Notes: generated from the letters alone by a model not told the origin. Positions 1 to 7,082 are shown, counted from the stretch's first letter. The stretch is DNA of 64,000 nucleotides from an uncultured Eubacteriales bacterium (GCA_902786355.1 CADABZ010000006.1:124001-188000); one strand, 5' to 3'. A program made the numbers and translations.

Positions 1-7
1 CATTTTC

Positions 8-25
8 AAGCACTTCGGCGTTTTT
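8..25. repeat. Left copy of 18-bp direct repeat, candidate attL
   Basis: An 18-bp word (aagcacttcggcgttttt) is repeated exactly at 7671-7688. It is the 3' arm and T-run of an intrinsic terminator whose 5' arm lies outside the window. The two copies bracket the integrase-bearing region, so they may be attachment sites. The alternative is two look-alike terminators. Confidence 0.45.
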
Positions 26-96
26 ATTCGAATGCAGCGGCATCTGGTGTGATAATATTTGCATAGATACCGTAATACATTTACTGGGGTAATGAC

Positions 97-426
97 ATGA
101 GTAACAGAAACTTCAAGCTTGAGATATTTATTCCGGAAACACATTTTGCAGATCTGAGGAAGGCTCTTCAGCGCGTTGATACAGGACACATTGGCAATTA
201 TGACTGCTGTCTTTCATACAGCAGGGTCATCGGAACATGGAGACCTCTTCCCGGTACAGATCCATTCATTGGAGAAGAAGGTGTAATCAGCGAAGAAGAG
301 GAACTCAAAGTGGAAGTCACTGTGACTGGCAGTCGCCTTGACGAGACGATTGTTGCCATAAAAGAAGTCCATCCATATGAAGAGCCGGTTATTAATGTAA
401 TCGAATTATACAGAACAGGGCTGTAA
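97..426 (+). CDS. Stand-alone CutA/YqfO-like (NIF3 insert-type) domain protein, copy 1
   Basis: A 109-residue protein matching the CutA-like fold inserted in NIF3/YqfO proteins: an N-terminal KLEIFIPE strand, a central GxIGNYDCCLSYS segment, and a C-terminal HPYEEPVINVI motif. Full-length NIF3 proteins have metal-binding halves around this domain; here it stands alone. The role is unknown; CutA-like folds form trimers and are loosely linked to metal homeostasis. A second copy of equal length at 32352-32681 differs at about 12 residues, so the genome carries a recent duplicate. This copy lies just inside the left putative att repeat and may have travelled with the element. Confidence 0.8.
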   Translation: MSNRNFKLEIFIPETHFADLRKALQRVDTGHIGNYDCCLSYSRVIGTWRPLPGTDPFIGEEGVISEEEELKVEVTVTGSRLDETIVAIKEVHPYEEPVINVIELYRTGL

Positions 427-492
427 TCACTATTCTTCGTAATTATTGTCATTGCAGCAATTTGTTATTTTATAAAGAAAGGCAAGAAGTAA
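427..492 (+). pseudogene. Possible C-terminal remnant of a membrane protein
   Basis: Directly after the preceding stop, the same frame stays open for 21 codons. It encodes a hydrophobic stretch (LFFVIIVIAAICYFI) followed by KKGKK and a stop, which resembles the last transmembrane helix and basic tail of a membrane protein. There is no start codon or ribosome-binding site. It may be a gene end left by recombination, or chance. Confidence 0.25.
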
Positions 493-606
493 GACATATA
501 TAAAATAATAGACGAATAGCTGATGATGAGGCCTATAGCGACCAAATCACAAAATATAGGCAAAATATAGGCGAACGGTAAACGATAATAATTTGCATGT
601 AACGCT

Positions 607-632
607 AAAGAGGTAATCATTTACCTCTTTTT
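607..632 (+). terminator. Intrinsic terminator
   Basis: A perfect 10-bp stem (AAAGAGGTAA / TTACCTCTTT) with a 4-nt loop, running into T residues. It would end transcription from the copy-1 CutA-like gene. The rest of 427-776 shows no convincing gene. Confidence 0.7.
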
Positions 633-776
633 GCTTGCCAGCAAAAAACATCTTCAAGATATATTGACGAACAAATGTTCCTATATATAATCCAATTACA
701 GCTGATAAAGACACAATAACCGCGGGAATACTTGATGAATTTGCTTACATGCCGCAAGGGCAGGAGGAACTATACA

Positions 777-1217
777 ATGGATATGATGATAGAAAGAACA
801 GCTGATGAGGCTGAGAGATATGAACTGAAGTCGGACGGTATTGTAGCAGAGATCGAAGACAAGCTCTTCATGATATTCACTTACGGACCGGATGACAGGT
901 ATTACCTTGCAGACATACATGCAGGAAAGATAGTTGCAGCAATCAGCATGAGCGAAGGATACAGATGTGTACTTGCATACGATGAGTACGAAAGCTGGAG
1001 ACTAGATTCTATAGATGAGGACGGACACAGAGACGGAAGCATCAAACTCTGCAGGACAGGTATCGATTTGGACTCAATGGGTAAGACAAGCAGAAAGAGA
1101 GTTTCTAAAACCGACGATGTTCTACGAGTCTCTGCAAGCGACTTTAAGGAGGCTGATGATCATGGTACAGACAGTAGATGTGGTCGCAATCTTCGACAAA
1201 ATGATAAGAGAGCCTAA
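777..1217 (+). CDS. Hypothetical protein of the integrative element
   Basis: I do not recognise this 146-residue protein. The start at 777 is chosen because AGGAGG (762-767) sits nine bases upstream; an in-frame ATG at 732 has no such signal. The first 100 residues look like a genuine acidic, soluble domain (DKLFMIFTYGPDDRYYLADI). The last 45 residues are basic and Ser-rich and look like read-through into another frame. The end overlaps the next gene by 56 bp, which suggests either a natural overlap or an old frameshift that lengthened the tail. Confidence 0.55.
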   Translation: MDMMIERTADEAERYELKSDGIVAEIEDKLFMIFTYGPDDRYYLADIHAGKIVAAISMSEGYRCVLAYDEYESWRLDSIDEDGHRDGSIKLCRTGIDLDSMGKTSRKRVSKTDDVLRVSASDFKEADDHGTDSRCGRNLRQNDKRA

Positions 1218-1452
1218 GCCTGTCAGATTCAAGATCTATGACAGAGGGCACTGGAAATCCGTAAATGTGGAAAGGATATACAATACCGAATGGATGCGGA
1301 TGGATGGTAAAGTGCAGATCGTATATAGCTGTGCATCCAGAAGCTGCAACGGACAGCTGATCAACTATAAGCTTAGATTCATACATCAGGATATCCGATG
1401 GGAGATGGAAATGGACGGTCCGGTCAGGACCTCCAGGAGGAAAATATCCTGA
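1162..1452 (+). CDS. Hypothetical protein of the integrative element
   Basis: A protein of about 96 residues, unrecognised. AAGGAGG at 1146-1152 sits nine bases before the ATG at 1162 and fixes the start; an ATG at 1156 is too close to it. Visible features are an aromatic, mixed alpha/beta composition and three cysteines, including a CASRSC pair. It begins inside the end of the preceding gene, so the two are probably translated together. Gene density and small size are typical of the accessory part of Firmicute integrative elements. Confidence 0.55.
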   Translation: MVQTVDVVAIFDKMIREPKPVRFKIYDRGHWKSVNVERIYNTEWMRMDGKVQIVYSCASRSCNGQLINYKLRFIHQDIRWEMEMDGPVRTSRRKIS

Positions 1453-1613
1453 CAACTACAAATAAAACACACTTAATACATAAAGAGGATTGTGCGCCTC
1501 ATGAACCATAGTTACAGGCTGGGATGATACGGGACCTTTTCCCTTGTTCCATACACCCCGGCTCAAGGACGGCAGGGGCATAGGCGACGAATCATTCAGA
1601 AGGGGTAAATAAT
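1453..1613 (+). promoter_or_regulatory. Non-coding leader with possible RNA structure
   Basis: This 161-bp gap holds no gene. Short complementary runs are visible (GAGG...CCTC; GGGACC...GGTTCC-like; GGGG...CCCC) in a purine-rich context before the next gene, whose ribosome-binding site is AAGGGG. Transcription may start here, but I cannot point to a good -10/-35 pair. Confidence 0.25.
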
Positions 1614-2195
1614 ATGAGAACAGATGTCAGTTTAAATACAAGAATCAACGAACAGTGCAAACTAGCCGGGTTTGAGACTGATTATTTATATAAACATGGC
1701 AAGAAGGTACTTAAGATAGTCCATGATGCCTGTCGAAATACAGCGCTTGATGCCGATGATCTGGTAGAGGACCTTTGCAGCGAATCATATGAGACTGATG
1801 AATTCAGGAGGATGAGTGAGGCTGCAACCAGGCTGGAGTTCTTTGCCACTGATTACATGAAAGACAGATATGAAACCAGCATCCTGAGGACACTGCGTAC
1901 ATCCTGGATGCTCAAGGTGATCGACAGGATCAAGATGAATGTCTATACATTTGAAACATACGGACCGCAGTTCGTCGAAATACTCAACCTCTGCTACCTG
2001 AGCAACTTCAGATATACAGGAAGTGAAGCAGCTGAGACTATCGGCATATCCGAGCAGGATTTCTACAAGAAGAAGAAATATGCGATCATCATGTTTGCCC
2101 TCGAATTCGAAGAGTTCAAGAGAGAATATAAAGCTCGCTGCAACCCTGCATACATGAGCGGTGAGCAGATGACAATAGCCGATTTGATGAACTGA
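1614..2195 (+). CDS. Phage/ICE-type HTH regulator (sigma-like)
   Basis: A 193-residue soluble protein. Near the C-terminus (about 140-165) lies a helix-turn-helix resembling sigma-70 region 4 or ArpU-type regulators (SEAAETIGISEQDFYKKKKY). The N-terminal two thirds is helical and unassigned. Proteins of this shape occur in Firmicute ICEs and prophages as late-gene or transfer regulators. It is followed at once by seven phased 11-bp units (2201-2277), which may be its binding sites, and then by a strong terminator. The AAGGGG ribosome-binding site supports the ATG used. The function is inferred from the HTH and context only. Confidence 0.55.
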   Translation: MRTDVSLNTRINEQCKLAGFETDYLYKHGKKVLKIVHDACRNTALDADDLVEDLCSESYETDEFRRMSEAATRLEFFATDYMKDRYETSILRTLRTSWMLKVIDRIKMNVYTFETYGPQFVEILNLCYLSNFRYTGSEAAETIGISEQDFYKKKKYAIIMFALEFEEFKREYKARCNPAYMSGEQMTIADLMN

Positions 2196-2200
2196 ATCCG

Positions 2201-2277
2201 AAGAGTTATCGAAGAGTTTTCAAAGAGTTATCAATTAGTTATAGGCGATTATAAGATGATTGTACGAAGAGTTTTGA
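2201..2277. repeat. Seven phased 11-bp units (iteron-like)
   Basis: Units 1-4 (2201, 2212, 2223, 2234) follow the consensus AAGAGTTATCA. Units 5-6 are degenerate, and unit 7 (2267) again reads AAGAGTTTTGA in the same 11-base phase. Eleven is not a multiple of three and the array lies after a stop codon, so it is not a coding repeat. Spacing near one DNA turn suggests protein binding along one face of the helix. Confidence 0.65.
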
Positions 2278-2337
2278 CACGATAAACTGTATATGCTGGG
2301 AGACCAGCAGCGTAACAATTAAATAAGAAGCAGGCAA

Positions 2338-2375
2338 AGCCTCGTATTCACGAAAGTGGGTGCGGGGCTATTTTT
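2338..2375 (+). terminator. Intrinsic terminator with GAAA loop
   Basis: A 14-bp stem (several G-T pairs) closes a GAAA tetraloop and is followed by ATTTTTAT. It ends the regulator transcript or attenuates into the downstream sigma-like gene. Confidence 0.75.
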
Positions 2376-2390
2376 ATGCCCTGATTCAGC

Positions 2391-2435
2391 TGCATGTCTG
2401 CCAGACACTACCGAAAGGAGCATGGCAGACATGCA
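2391..2435. promoter_or_regulatory. 13-bp perfect inverted repeat
   Basis: TGCATGTCTGCCA (2391-2403) and its exact reverse complement (2423-2435) flank a 19-nt spacer. It lies in the leader of the sigma-like gene, just upstream of a second hairpin. It is a candidate operator or RNA stem. Confidence 0.5.
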
Positions 2436-2472
2436 TATACATTCAATAATTCTGCCTCAGAGCAGACCGCCG

Positions 2473-2528
2473 TAAGCCGCGTATTTTTCGCAAGTTACAT
2501 CAAACATTTCGAAAAATACGGAGGCTTA
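2473..2528 (+). promoter_or_regulatory. Hairpin that sequesters the ribosome-binding site
   Basis: TAAGCC (2473-2478) pairs with GGCTTA (2523-2528), and CGTATTTTTCG (2480-2490) pairs perfectly with CGAAAAATACG (2510-2520). The ribosome-binding site CGGAGG (2519-2524) of the gene starting at 2532 is buried in the stem. This predicts translational control of that gene. Confidence 0.6.
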
Positions 2529-2531
2529 CTA

Positions 2532-2930
2532 ATGAATACTTACACTTATGAATTTGCTACAGGAAACAAGGAAATCGAGATCAGCGAGGAATGGATGAAG
2601 GTTCTGGAGGACCTGGACAGAGTTGAGTACAACAACGATCAGACTGAAACAAGGAGGCATACGTCTTATAGCAATGGCGATGATGGTGAATGGATGACAT
2701 CAAAAGAGGATGAAACATCTCTGATGGACAAAATCGAGGCAGGAAGACTGATGAAAACGGCTAAAGAATGCCTTTCAGAAAGACAATTTGAAGTTTTCAT
2801 TGCCATAGCGGCAAAGGATCATACCTTCAGTTCATACGCAAAGGAAACAGGTATGACCAAGCAGTTTGTCAGAAAGCTCTATATCAAAGCTGTGAGCAAT
2901 CTCAAAAGAAAAACAAAAACTGAGAACTAA
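2532..2930 (+). CDS. Sigma-70-family-like regulator (region 4)
   Basis: A 132-residue protein. The start at 2532 follows the GGAG at 2520-2523; the longer reading from 2394 runs through the leader hairpins and looks non-coding. The C-terminal 60 residues contain a region-4-like helix-turn-helix (LSERQFEVFIAIAAKDHTF, then SSYAKETGMTKQFVRKLY) as seen in small sigma-like factors of Firmicute ICEs. The N-terminal half is acidic with no recognisable region 2. The leader carries two inverted repeats, one covering the ribosome-binding site, so expression is probably controlled after transcription starts. The exact family is uncertain. Confidence 0.6.
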   Translation: MNTYTYEFATGNKEIEISEEWMKVLEDLDRVEYNNDQTETRRHTSYSNGDDGEWMTSKEDETSLMDKIEAGRLMKTAKECLSERQFEVFIAIAAKDHTFSSYAKETGMTKQFVRKLYIKAVSNLKRKTKTEN

Positions 2931-2970
2931 GGGGTTGTCAAAATGCCTCTCCCGTGACCTACAGGTGAGA
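2931..2970. repeat. 40-bp direct repeat, copy A
   Basis: Forty bases from ggggttgtca to acaggtgaga recur without mismatch at 3893-3932. The copies flank the two-gene block 3003-3807. The repeat contains the small palindromic core ACCTacAGGT. It begins two bases past the stop codon of the sigma-like gene. Confidence 0.8.
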
Positions 2971-3002
2971 AGCATACCACACATGATAAACAGGAGGAGA
3001 CG

Positions 3003-3275
3003 ATGAAACCCATTCGATTTAATTTTGAACATGACTACTGGTCGCTCGCCGAGGCTATCGTATTACAGGCTGTCAAAGATTATGAACGCTGCACAAAGAA
3101 ACTTCTAAAGGGTATCGGCACCGACCGTGATAAATGGATGATGCAGGAATGTGAGAATTTCATCGTCTCCAAATGGGTCAAGAGGACCTTTGATATCGAC
3201 ACCGAGGAGCTTCTCACCAGGATAGACGAAGAGCTTTATGCAGAATACGGAGGAAACTATGAGCACTTATTATGA
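3003..3275 (+). CDS. Hypothetical protein, first gene of repeat-flanked cassette
   Basis: A 90-residue acidic protein preceded by AGGAGGAG with good spacing. I do not recognise a family. It is rich in charged and aromatic residues, predicted helical, with no membrane segment. Its last 17 bases overlap the next gene, so the two are probably co-translated. Both lie between the 40-bp direct repeats at 2931 and 3893, which suggests they were acquired or are exchanged as one unit. Confidence 0.6.
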   Translation: MKPIRFNFEHDYWSLAEAIVLQAVKDYERCTKKLLKGIGTDRDKWMMQECENFIVSKWVKRTFDIDTEELLTRIDEELYAEYGGNYEHLL

Positions 3276-3807
3276 ATTCTATATAGGAGTAAACAAGGGT
3301 GACAAAGTAGAGGTCATTGGACCGTTTGTCAGAAGAGAAGGTGAATATAAGCTTACACCAATCCTTACAAGAAGCAGGAGCTTTATAGACTGGGGTGACT
3401 TCCCGGCATGGCAGCTTCCTATCAAGATGATGGAATCTGATCAAGAGGAGTACTTCACATCTGAGAGTTGGGTGGATGACAGCAGATACTCTATCTCATA
3501 TGTAGTATCCTACTATGATGTATGTGCTATGGCAGATGAAGGACTTGTTCAGGGATATGTCACACTCGACGAGCTTGACTTTGCGGCTGCCAAAGATTAT
3601 GACCCTGATTATCTTGGAGATCTATGGGTCAGATCACCGGAAATGGTGGCAGAGATGGATCCGGAAATGAGAAGAGAATACGGCCATATCGCATTCAATG
3701 ACCAGTTCTGCACTGGATACATATGTAGGCAGCTGATGAATGCTATAGATCCGATCGAGCTGGATCTCAATGAGGAAGACCTTTGCTATGTTGTAAGAAT
3801 ATGCTGA
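3259..3807 (+). CDS. Hypothetical acidic protein, second gene of repeat-flanked cassette
   Basis: A 182-residue protein. The start at 3259 is set by GGAGG at 3248-3252; a start at 3238 lacks a site. The protein is strongly acidic (many DE and DPDYLGDL-type runs), beta-rich at the N-terminus (STYYEFYIGVNKGD) and has no signal peptide or membrane helix. It resembles the small acidic proteins common in mobile elements, some of which are anti-restriction or DNA mimics, but nothing in it proves that. A strong terminator follows. Confidence 0.6.
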   Translation: MSTYYEFYIGVNKGDKVEVIGPFVRREGEYKLTPILTRSRSFIDWGDFPAWQLPIKMMESDQEEYFTSESWVDDSRYSISYVVSYYDVCAMADEGLVQGYVTLDELDFAAAKDYDPDYLGDLWVRSPEMVAEMDPEMRREYGHIAFNDQFCTGYICRQLMNAIDPIELDLNEEDLCYVVRIC

Positions 3808-3832
3808 ACGATTCAAGTTCACTTTAGCGAGT

Positions 3833-3866
3833 GTGCCTGTCAGATCATCTGGCAGGCACTTTTTTC
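3833..3866 (+). terminator. Intrinsic terminator
   Basis: GTGCCTG and CAGAT pair with ATCTG and CAGGCAC around a short loop, followed by TTTTTT. It closes the cassette operon. Confidence 0.85.
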
Positions 3867-3892
3867 AAAAAATTATAAAAATTTTCGAAAAG

Positions 3893-3932
3893 GGGGTTGT
3901 CAAAATGCCTCTCCCGTGACCTACAGGTGAGA
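3893..3932. repeat. 40-bp direct repeat, copy B
   Basis: This is identical over 40 bases to 2931-2970, 962 bp upstream. Here the repeat begins the long structured non-coding region rather than preceding a gene. Confidence 0.8.
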
Positions 3933-4330
3933 GGACAAATTACAGAGCCTCTCGGAACCAGCAAAAGTGAATACACAGTCACCAGGAACTTTCCCGGAGA
4001 TATGCGGCTAACAACCGTGAGCATGCGAGACCGCTGCGCGATGACCCATAAGGCGAGCGACAACAGACGGATCCAAAAGGCAGGCGGCACCTGTCATTGT
4101 GCGATGACAATCTTCGGGGACAATGATACTTCCGCCTAGCCACAGACATCGCAATGGGGGCGGCTCCGGCAGATAACGGAGGGGTTAAATGTACCCATGA
4201 GAGAGGAGAGCCTACTCACACCTGGTCGATTCCCACAGATCCGGGATGTTGAGAACAAATTGGATCATGAAATTGATTAATACCGGCGTGTCAAGGATGC
4301 GAATACTCCTTGCGCTGCCGGTTTATACAT
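3893..4330 (+). ncRNA. Candidate large structured RNA or untranslated region
   Basis: About 540 bp between the terminator at 3866 and the gene at 4406 hold no credible gene. The stretch is dense in nested complementary runs: AGGCGG...CCGCCT enclosing TCATTGT...ACAATGA (about 4080-4138); CTCCG...CGGAG around GCAGATAA (about 4170); GGG...CCC (about 4185-4200); ATTCCC...GGGAT (about 4229-4250); and ACCGGC...GCCGGT with inner AAGGA...TCCTT (about 4281-4323). Unpaired parts are purine-rich, as in structured RNAs. It may be an ornate element RNA or a very long leader. I cannot assign a known family by eye. Confidence 0.4.
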
Positions 4331-4405
4331 TTCGATCCATTAACAGAACTCGATATTCTATGTTGGGAATCTGTGTATTCGTTTATGAGAAACGGAGGTA
4401 ACAGA

Positions 4406-4711
4406 ATGAGAGCAGACGGAATGCTGATCTTCGATGATCAGGTAATGGAAATGGTGGAAGGCTCGATCAGCCTCAGCGGGGTAAAGAACAGATACTTCAG
4501 GAAGAAGAATCACTCCTGGGTCAAAGCTGTAAGGCATGAGGAAGTCAGGATCGCACTTATGGAGCTTGATGATGAGCAGCTTACTATTATTGAACTTCTG
4601 GTATTCGAGGTGAGAAGTCCTCTGGATGTCAGAAAGAAGCTGGAGATGTCACCTAAGGACATGAGAATAGCTATCAGAAACATACGCAGAAAACTACTGA
4701 GTGTAATGTAG
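4406..4711 (+). CDS. Small sigma-like/HTH regulator
   Basis: A 101-residue protein. ACGGAGG sits just upstream of the ATG at 4406; longer readings using TTG at 4310 run through a hairpin and are rejected. The C-terminal half (LDDEQLTIIELLVFE, then DVRKKLEMSPKDMRIAIRNIRRKL) looks like a sigma region 4 or LuxR-like DNA-binding fold. It ends immediately before a PemK/MazF-like gene whose ribosome-binding site overlaps its stop codon. It could be that toxin's regulator, but it does not resemble MazE. Confidence 0.55.
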   Translation: MRADGMLIFDDQVMEMVEGSISLSGVKNRYFRKKNHSWVKAVRHEEVRIALMELDDEQLTIIELLVFEVRSPLDVRKKLEMSPKDMRIAIRNIRRKLLSVM

Positions 4712-4723
4712 GAGGTGGTGAGC

Positions 4724-5164
4724 TTGATAGAGAAATGGAGGGAGATCCAGCAGGGCCAAATCTACCACGCTCTAATACCTGAGTCCAGGCACGGCTCGAT
4801 CCAGGCCGGTTACCGGCCTGTGATAATCGTATCGGCTGACTGGTTGAATCGGACATCCAGTGTTTTTACTGTGGCCGAATTAACTACCAGTCTTAAGAAT
4901 CCGACGATGTCAGTGCACTATGTGTTGCCGATGATGCCTGGGCTACCGCAAAGGTCGATGGTACTGGGGGAAGCAACAGCAAGACTGATCCGTGATGATC
5001 TAGTCAAATACAGATGTACAGTACCACCTGACATTTATAAAAATGTAGATCGTGCCGTCAGATGTGGCATGAGAAACAGGAACCGGCACAAGAATAGAAA
5101 ACAGAGTCGGCAGTCTGAAAAGAACAATAAAAAGAATCGCAAGAGAAAGAAAAAGCATGGATGA
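4724..5164 (+). CDS. PemK/MazF-family endoribonuclease-like toxin with basic tail
   Basis: About 146 residues. The N-terminal 110 match the PemK/MazF fold: an initial GQIYHALI strand, a GSIQAGYRPVIIVSADWLN core, a VAELTT strand, and QRSMVLGEATARLI where the family carries its catalytic Arg. Members usually cut single-stranded RNA. The last 35 residues are almost all Arg, Lys, Asn and Ser, unusual for the family and perhaps RNA- or DNA-binding. Starts at GTG 4715/4718 or TTG 4724 are possible; 4724 has the best spacing from GGAGG (4711-4715). No MazE-like antitoxin is visible, so this may be an orphan or be paired with the upstream HTH protein. Confidence 0.75.
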   Translation: MIEKWREIQQGQIYHALIPESRHGSIQAGYRPVIIVSADWLNRTSSVFTVAELTTSLKNPTMSVHYVLPMMPGLPQRSMVLGEATARLIRDDLVKYRCTVPPDIYKNVDRAVRCGMRNRNRHKNRKQSRQSEKNNKKNRKRKKKHG

Positions 5165-5272
5165 TCGCATCTTTGACGAATGCAGATGCGATATAAGAAT
5201 CTGACAAACTACAACAAAGAGATATGAGCAACTAAGATACAGTTGTCATGACAATATACAGGAGATTGATCA

Positions 5273-5485
5273 ATGGAAAACAGCATGTTTGTAAATGCAG
5301 CTACAGTAGCAGCCGATTTCGGAGTGTCAGAAGGAATGGCATACAGAATAATAAAGAAACTGAATACAGAACTCAAAGAAAAAGGCTATATTACAGTAGC
5401 TGGCAGGGTGAGCAGAAAGTACTATGAGGAGCGCACCTACGGTCTCACCCGGACTGAAAGGAGCGAAACAAATGCCAGCATATAA
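5273..5485 (+). CDS. Small winged-helix/Xis-like DNA-binding protein, copy 1
   Basis: A 70-residue protein with one predicted HTH (AATVAADFGVSEGMAYRIIK) followed by a GYITVAGRVSRKYYEER segment, as in the small excisionase/helix-turn-helix proteins beside ICE integrases. Two paralogues sit at 7083 and 7285. It overlaps the integrase gene by 14 bp, the usual position for an excisionase. Role inferred: recombination directionality or repression of integrase-linked genes. Confidence 0.7.
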   Translation: MENSMFVNAATVAADFGVSEGMAYRIIKKLNTELKEKGYITVAGRVSRKYYEERTYGLTRTERSETNASI

Positions 5486-6563
5486 AGATGAAAATAAGAA
5501 CACCTGGTTCGCAAGCTTCTATTATGAAGACTGGACCGGTGAGCGTAAAAGGAAAGTAAAGAGAGGCTTCAAAACCAGAAGAGAGGCCAAAGATTGGGAG
5601 CAGAGCTTCCTTGAGAATAAGGCAGGAACGATGGAAATGACATTTGCCGAATTCTATGATCTGTACACTGAGGACATGAAGCCGAGACTTCGACATAACA
5701 CATGGTGTACCAAAGACCACATCGTTCGGGAGAAGATCCTGCCATACTTCGGGAAGAAGAGAATGTGCGATATTAAGACAAGTGACATCATAAAATGGCA
5801 GAACAAACTCATGGTCATGAAAGATGATGAAGGTAAATTCCTGTATTCCAAGAAATATCTTAAGACTATCCAGGCCCAGTTCAGCGCAATAATGAACCAT
5901 GCAGTAAGGCTTTACAATCTTAAGAGCAATCCGATCCATGCAGCCGGACCGATAGGCGGAGATGAAAGAACAGTTGAAATGAGCATCTGGACCACCGATG
6001 AGTACAGAGCATTCTCTGAAGCTATAAGTGACAACATAGAATCATTCACAGCATTTGAGATTCTCTACTGGTCAGGGCTTCGTCTCGGAGAAATGCTCGC
6101 ACTGACCCCGGCAGATATAGATCTGGAGAACGATATGATCGACGTAAACAAATCCCTGCAGCATCTTGAGGGACAGATCATCGTGACTCCGCCTAAGACA
6201 AAGAAGGGTATACGCAAGGTCAAGATACCTCACTTCCTCACTCGTGAGATTGAGATTTTCATAAAGATGCAATACGGGATCATGGCAGATAATAGGATCT
6301 TCAGAGTCTCCAAGAGCGGACTTCATCTTGAGATGAAGCGTGGATGTGAGCTCTCCGGTGTGAAGAGAATAAGAATCCATGATCTGAGGCACTCTCATGT
6401 ATCAATGCTTATAGAAATGGGATTCACACCTGTGGATATAGCTAATCGCGTAGGACATGAGAACATAGATATCACTATGCATTATGCTCATATGTTCCCG
6501 CATAAGCAGAATGAGATCGTAGGCAAGCTTGAACTCATGAATGACTGGCAGGAGGTAGTGTGA
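5472..6563 (+). CDS. int: Tyrosine-type site-specific integrase (Tn916/ICEBs1 type)
   Basis: A 363-residue phage/ICE integrase. AAAGGAG (5457-5463) supports the ATG at 5472. The N-terminus is an AP2-like arm-binding domain (AYKDENKNTWFASFYYEDW), then a SAM-like core-binding domain (about 60-160), then the catalytic domain. Catalytic residues are visible: Arg in SGLRLGE (about 203), a candidate Lys near 242, HDLRH (about 302-306), GHEN (about 329) and the Tyr nucleophile in TMHYAHMF (about 338). It appears intact. It would integrate and excise the element bounded by the 18-bp repeats, with the overlapping small HTH gene as likely excisionase. Confidence 0.93.
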   Translation: MPAYKDENKNTWFASFYYEDWTGERKRKVKRGFKTRREAKDWEQSFLENKAGTMEMTFAEFYDLYTEDMKPRLRHNTWCTKDHIVREKILPYFGKKRMCDIKTSDIIKWQNKLMVMKDDEGKFLYSKKYLKTIQAQFSAIMNHAVRLYNLKSNPIHAAGPIGGDERTVEMSIWTTDEYRAFSEAISDNIESFTAFEILYWSGLRLGEMLALTPADIDLENDMIDVNKSLQHLEGQIIVTPPKTKKGIRKVKIPHFLTREIEIFIKMQYGIMADNRIFRVSKSGLHLEMKRGCELSGVKRIRIHDLRHSHVSMLIEMGFTPVDIANRVGHENIDITMHYAHMFPHKQNEIVGKLELMNDWQEVV

Positions 6564-6564
6564 T

Positions 6565-6900
6565 ATGGGATATGAGAACACATTCGGCAAAAAGCCCAGA
6601 CACAATAATGAGAACAGAGGCAAATATATTACTGTAGCTTTTCATATATCACCTGAAGAGCATGAGCAGCTTTATAAGAGAATCAGACTAAGTGGCAAAA
6701 GAGTCCGTGATTATATGACTCAGGCAGGGATTACATCTAAAGTAGTGGTGCTGGGAAATGAGAACATGCGGAAAAGGATCGAAGACATGCTGAAGGATAT
6801 AGTTCCGCAGCTGAAGAAGTGGGAGACTGCAGATGATATTGATCCAGTAGTTATTAATGATCTGAGGATGATATTTGAAATAACAGAGACATGGGAATAA
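6565..6900 (+). CDS. MobC-like/ribbon-helix-helix mobilisation accessory protein
   Basis: A 111-residue basic protein starting one base after the integrase stop and using the AGGAGG inside that gene. Residues 20-55 (ITVAFHISPEEHEQLYKRI, then RLSGKRVRDYMTQA) match the MobC/ribbon-helix-helix pattern of relaxosome proteins. The C-terminal half is helical (LKDIVPQLKKW). No relaxase lies in the window, so mobilisation would need one supplied by another element. It could equally regulate transcription. Confidence 0.55.
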   Translation: MGYENTFGKKPRHNNENRGKYITVAFHISPEEHEQLYKRIRLSGKRVRDYMTQAGITSKVVVLGNENMRKRIEDMLKDIVPQLKKWETADDIDPVVINDLRMIFEITETWE

Positions 6901-6928
6901 TGTAACAGTTCTATACACTTTTTTTCTG

Positions 6929-6972
6929 CGAGAGCGGCGATGACAAATGATGTCAGAGCCGCTCTTCCTCTG
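6929..6972 (+). terminator. Probable terminator hairpin
   Basis: AGAGCGGC (6931-6938) pairs with GCCGCTCT (6958-6965), with an inner TGACA...TGTCA stem. The following T-run is broken by C, so it may be a weak terminator after the integrase operon. Confidence 0.45.
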
Positions 6973-7082
6973 TACATATATAATGTGCAAATGCCGGAAT
7001 CGCAAACTACGATAATCCTTTCAAACACAATACACTGTGTATATCAGATGATACTGTTTTTATGAAAGGAGATAAAACCAAC

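Noticed and set aside
732..776. Longer N-terminus for the gene at 777
   Set aside because: AGGAGG at 762-767 marks the ATG at 777; the first ATG lacks a site.
3897..4139. 80-codon plus-strand frame starting with TTG
   Set aside because: It starts inside the 40-bp repeat, has no ribosome-binding site, and runs through strong hairpins; the stretch looks like RNA, not protein.
3833..4405. Group II intron
   Set aside because: No reverse transcriptase, no GTGCG start and no domain V-like hairpin were seen.
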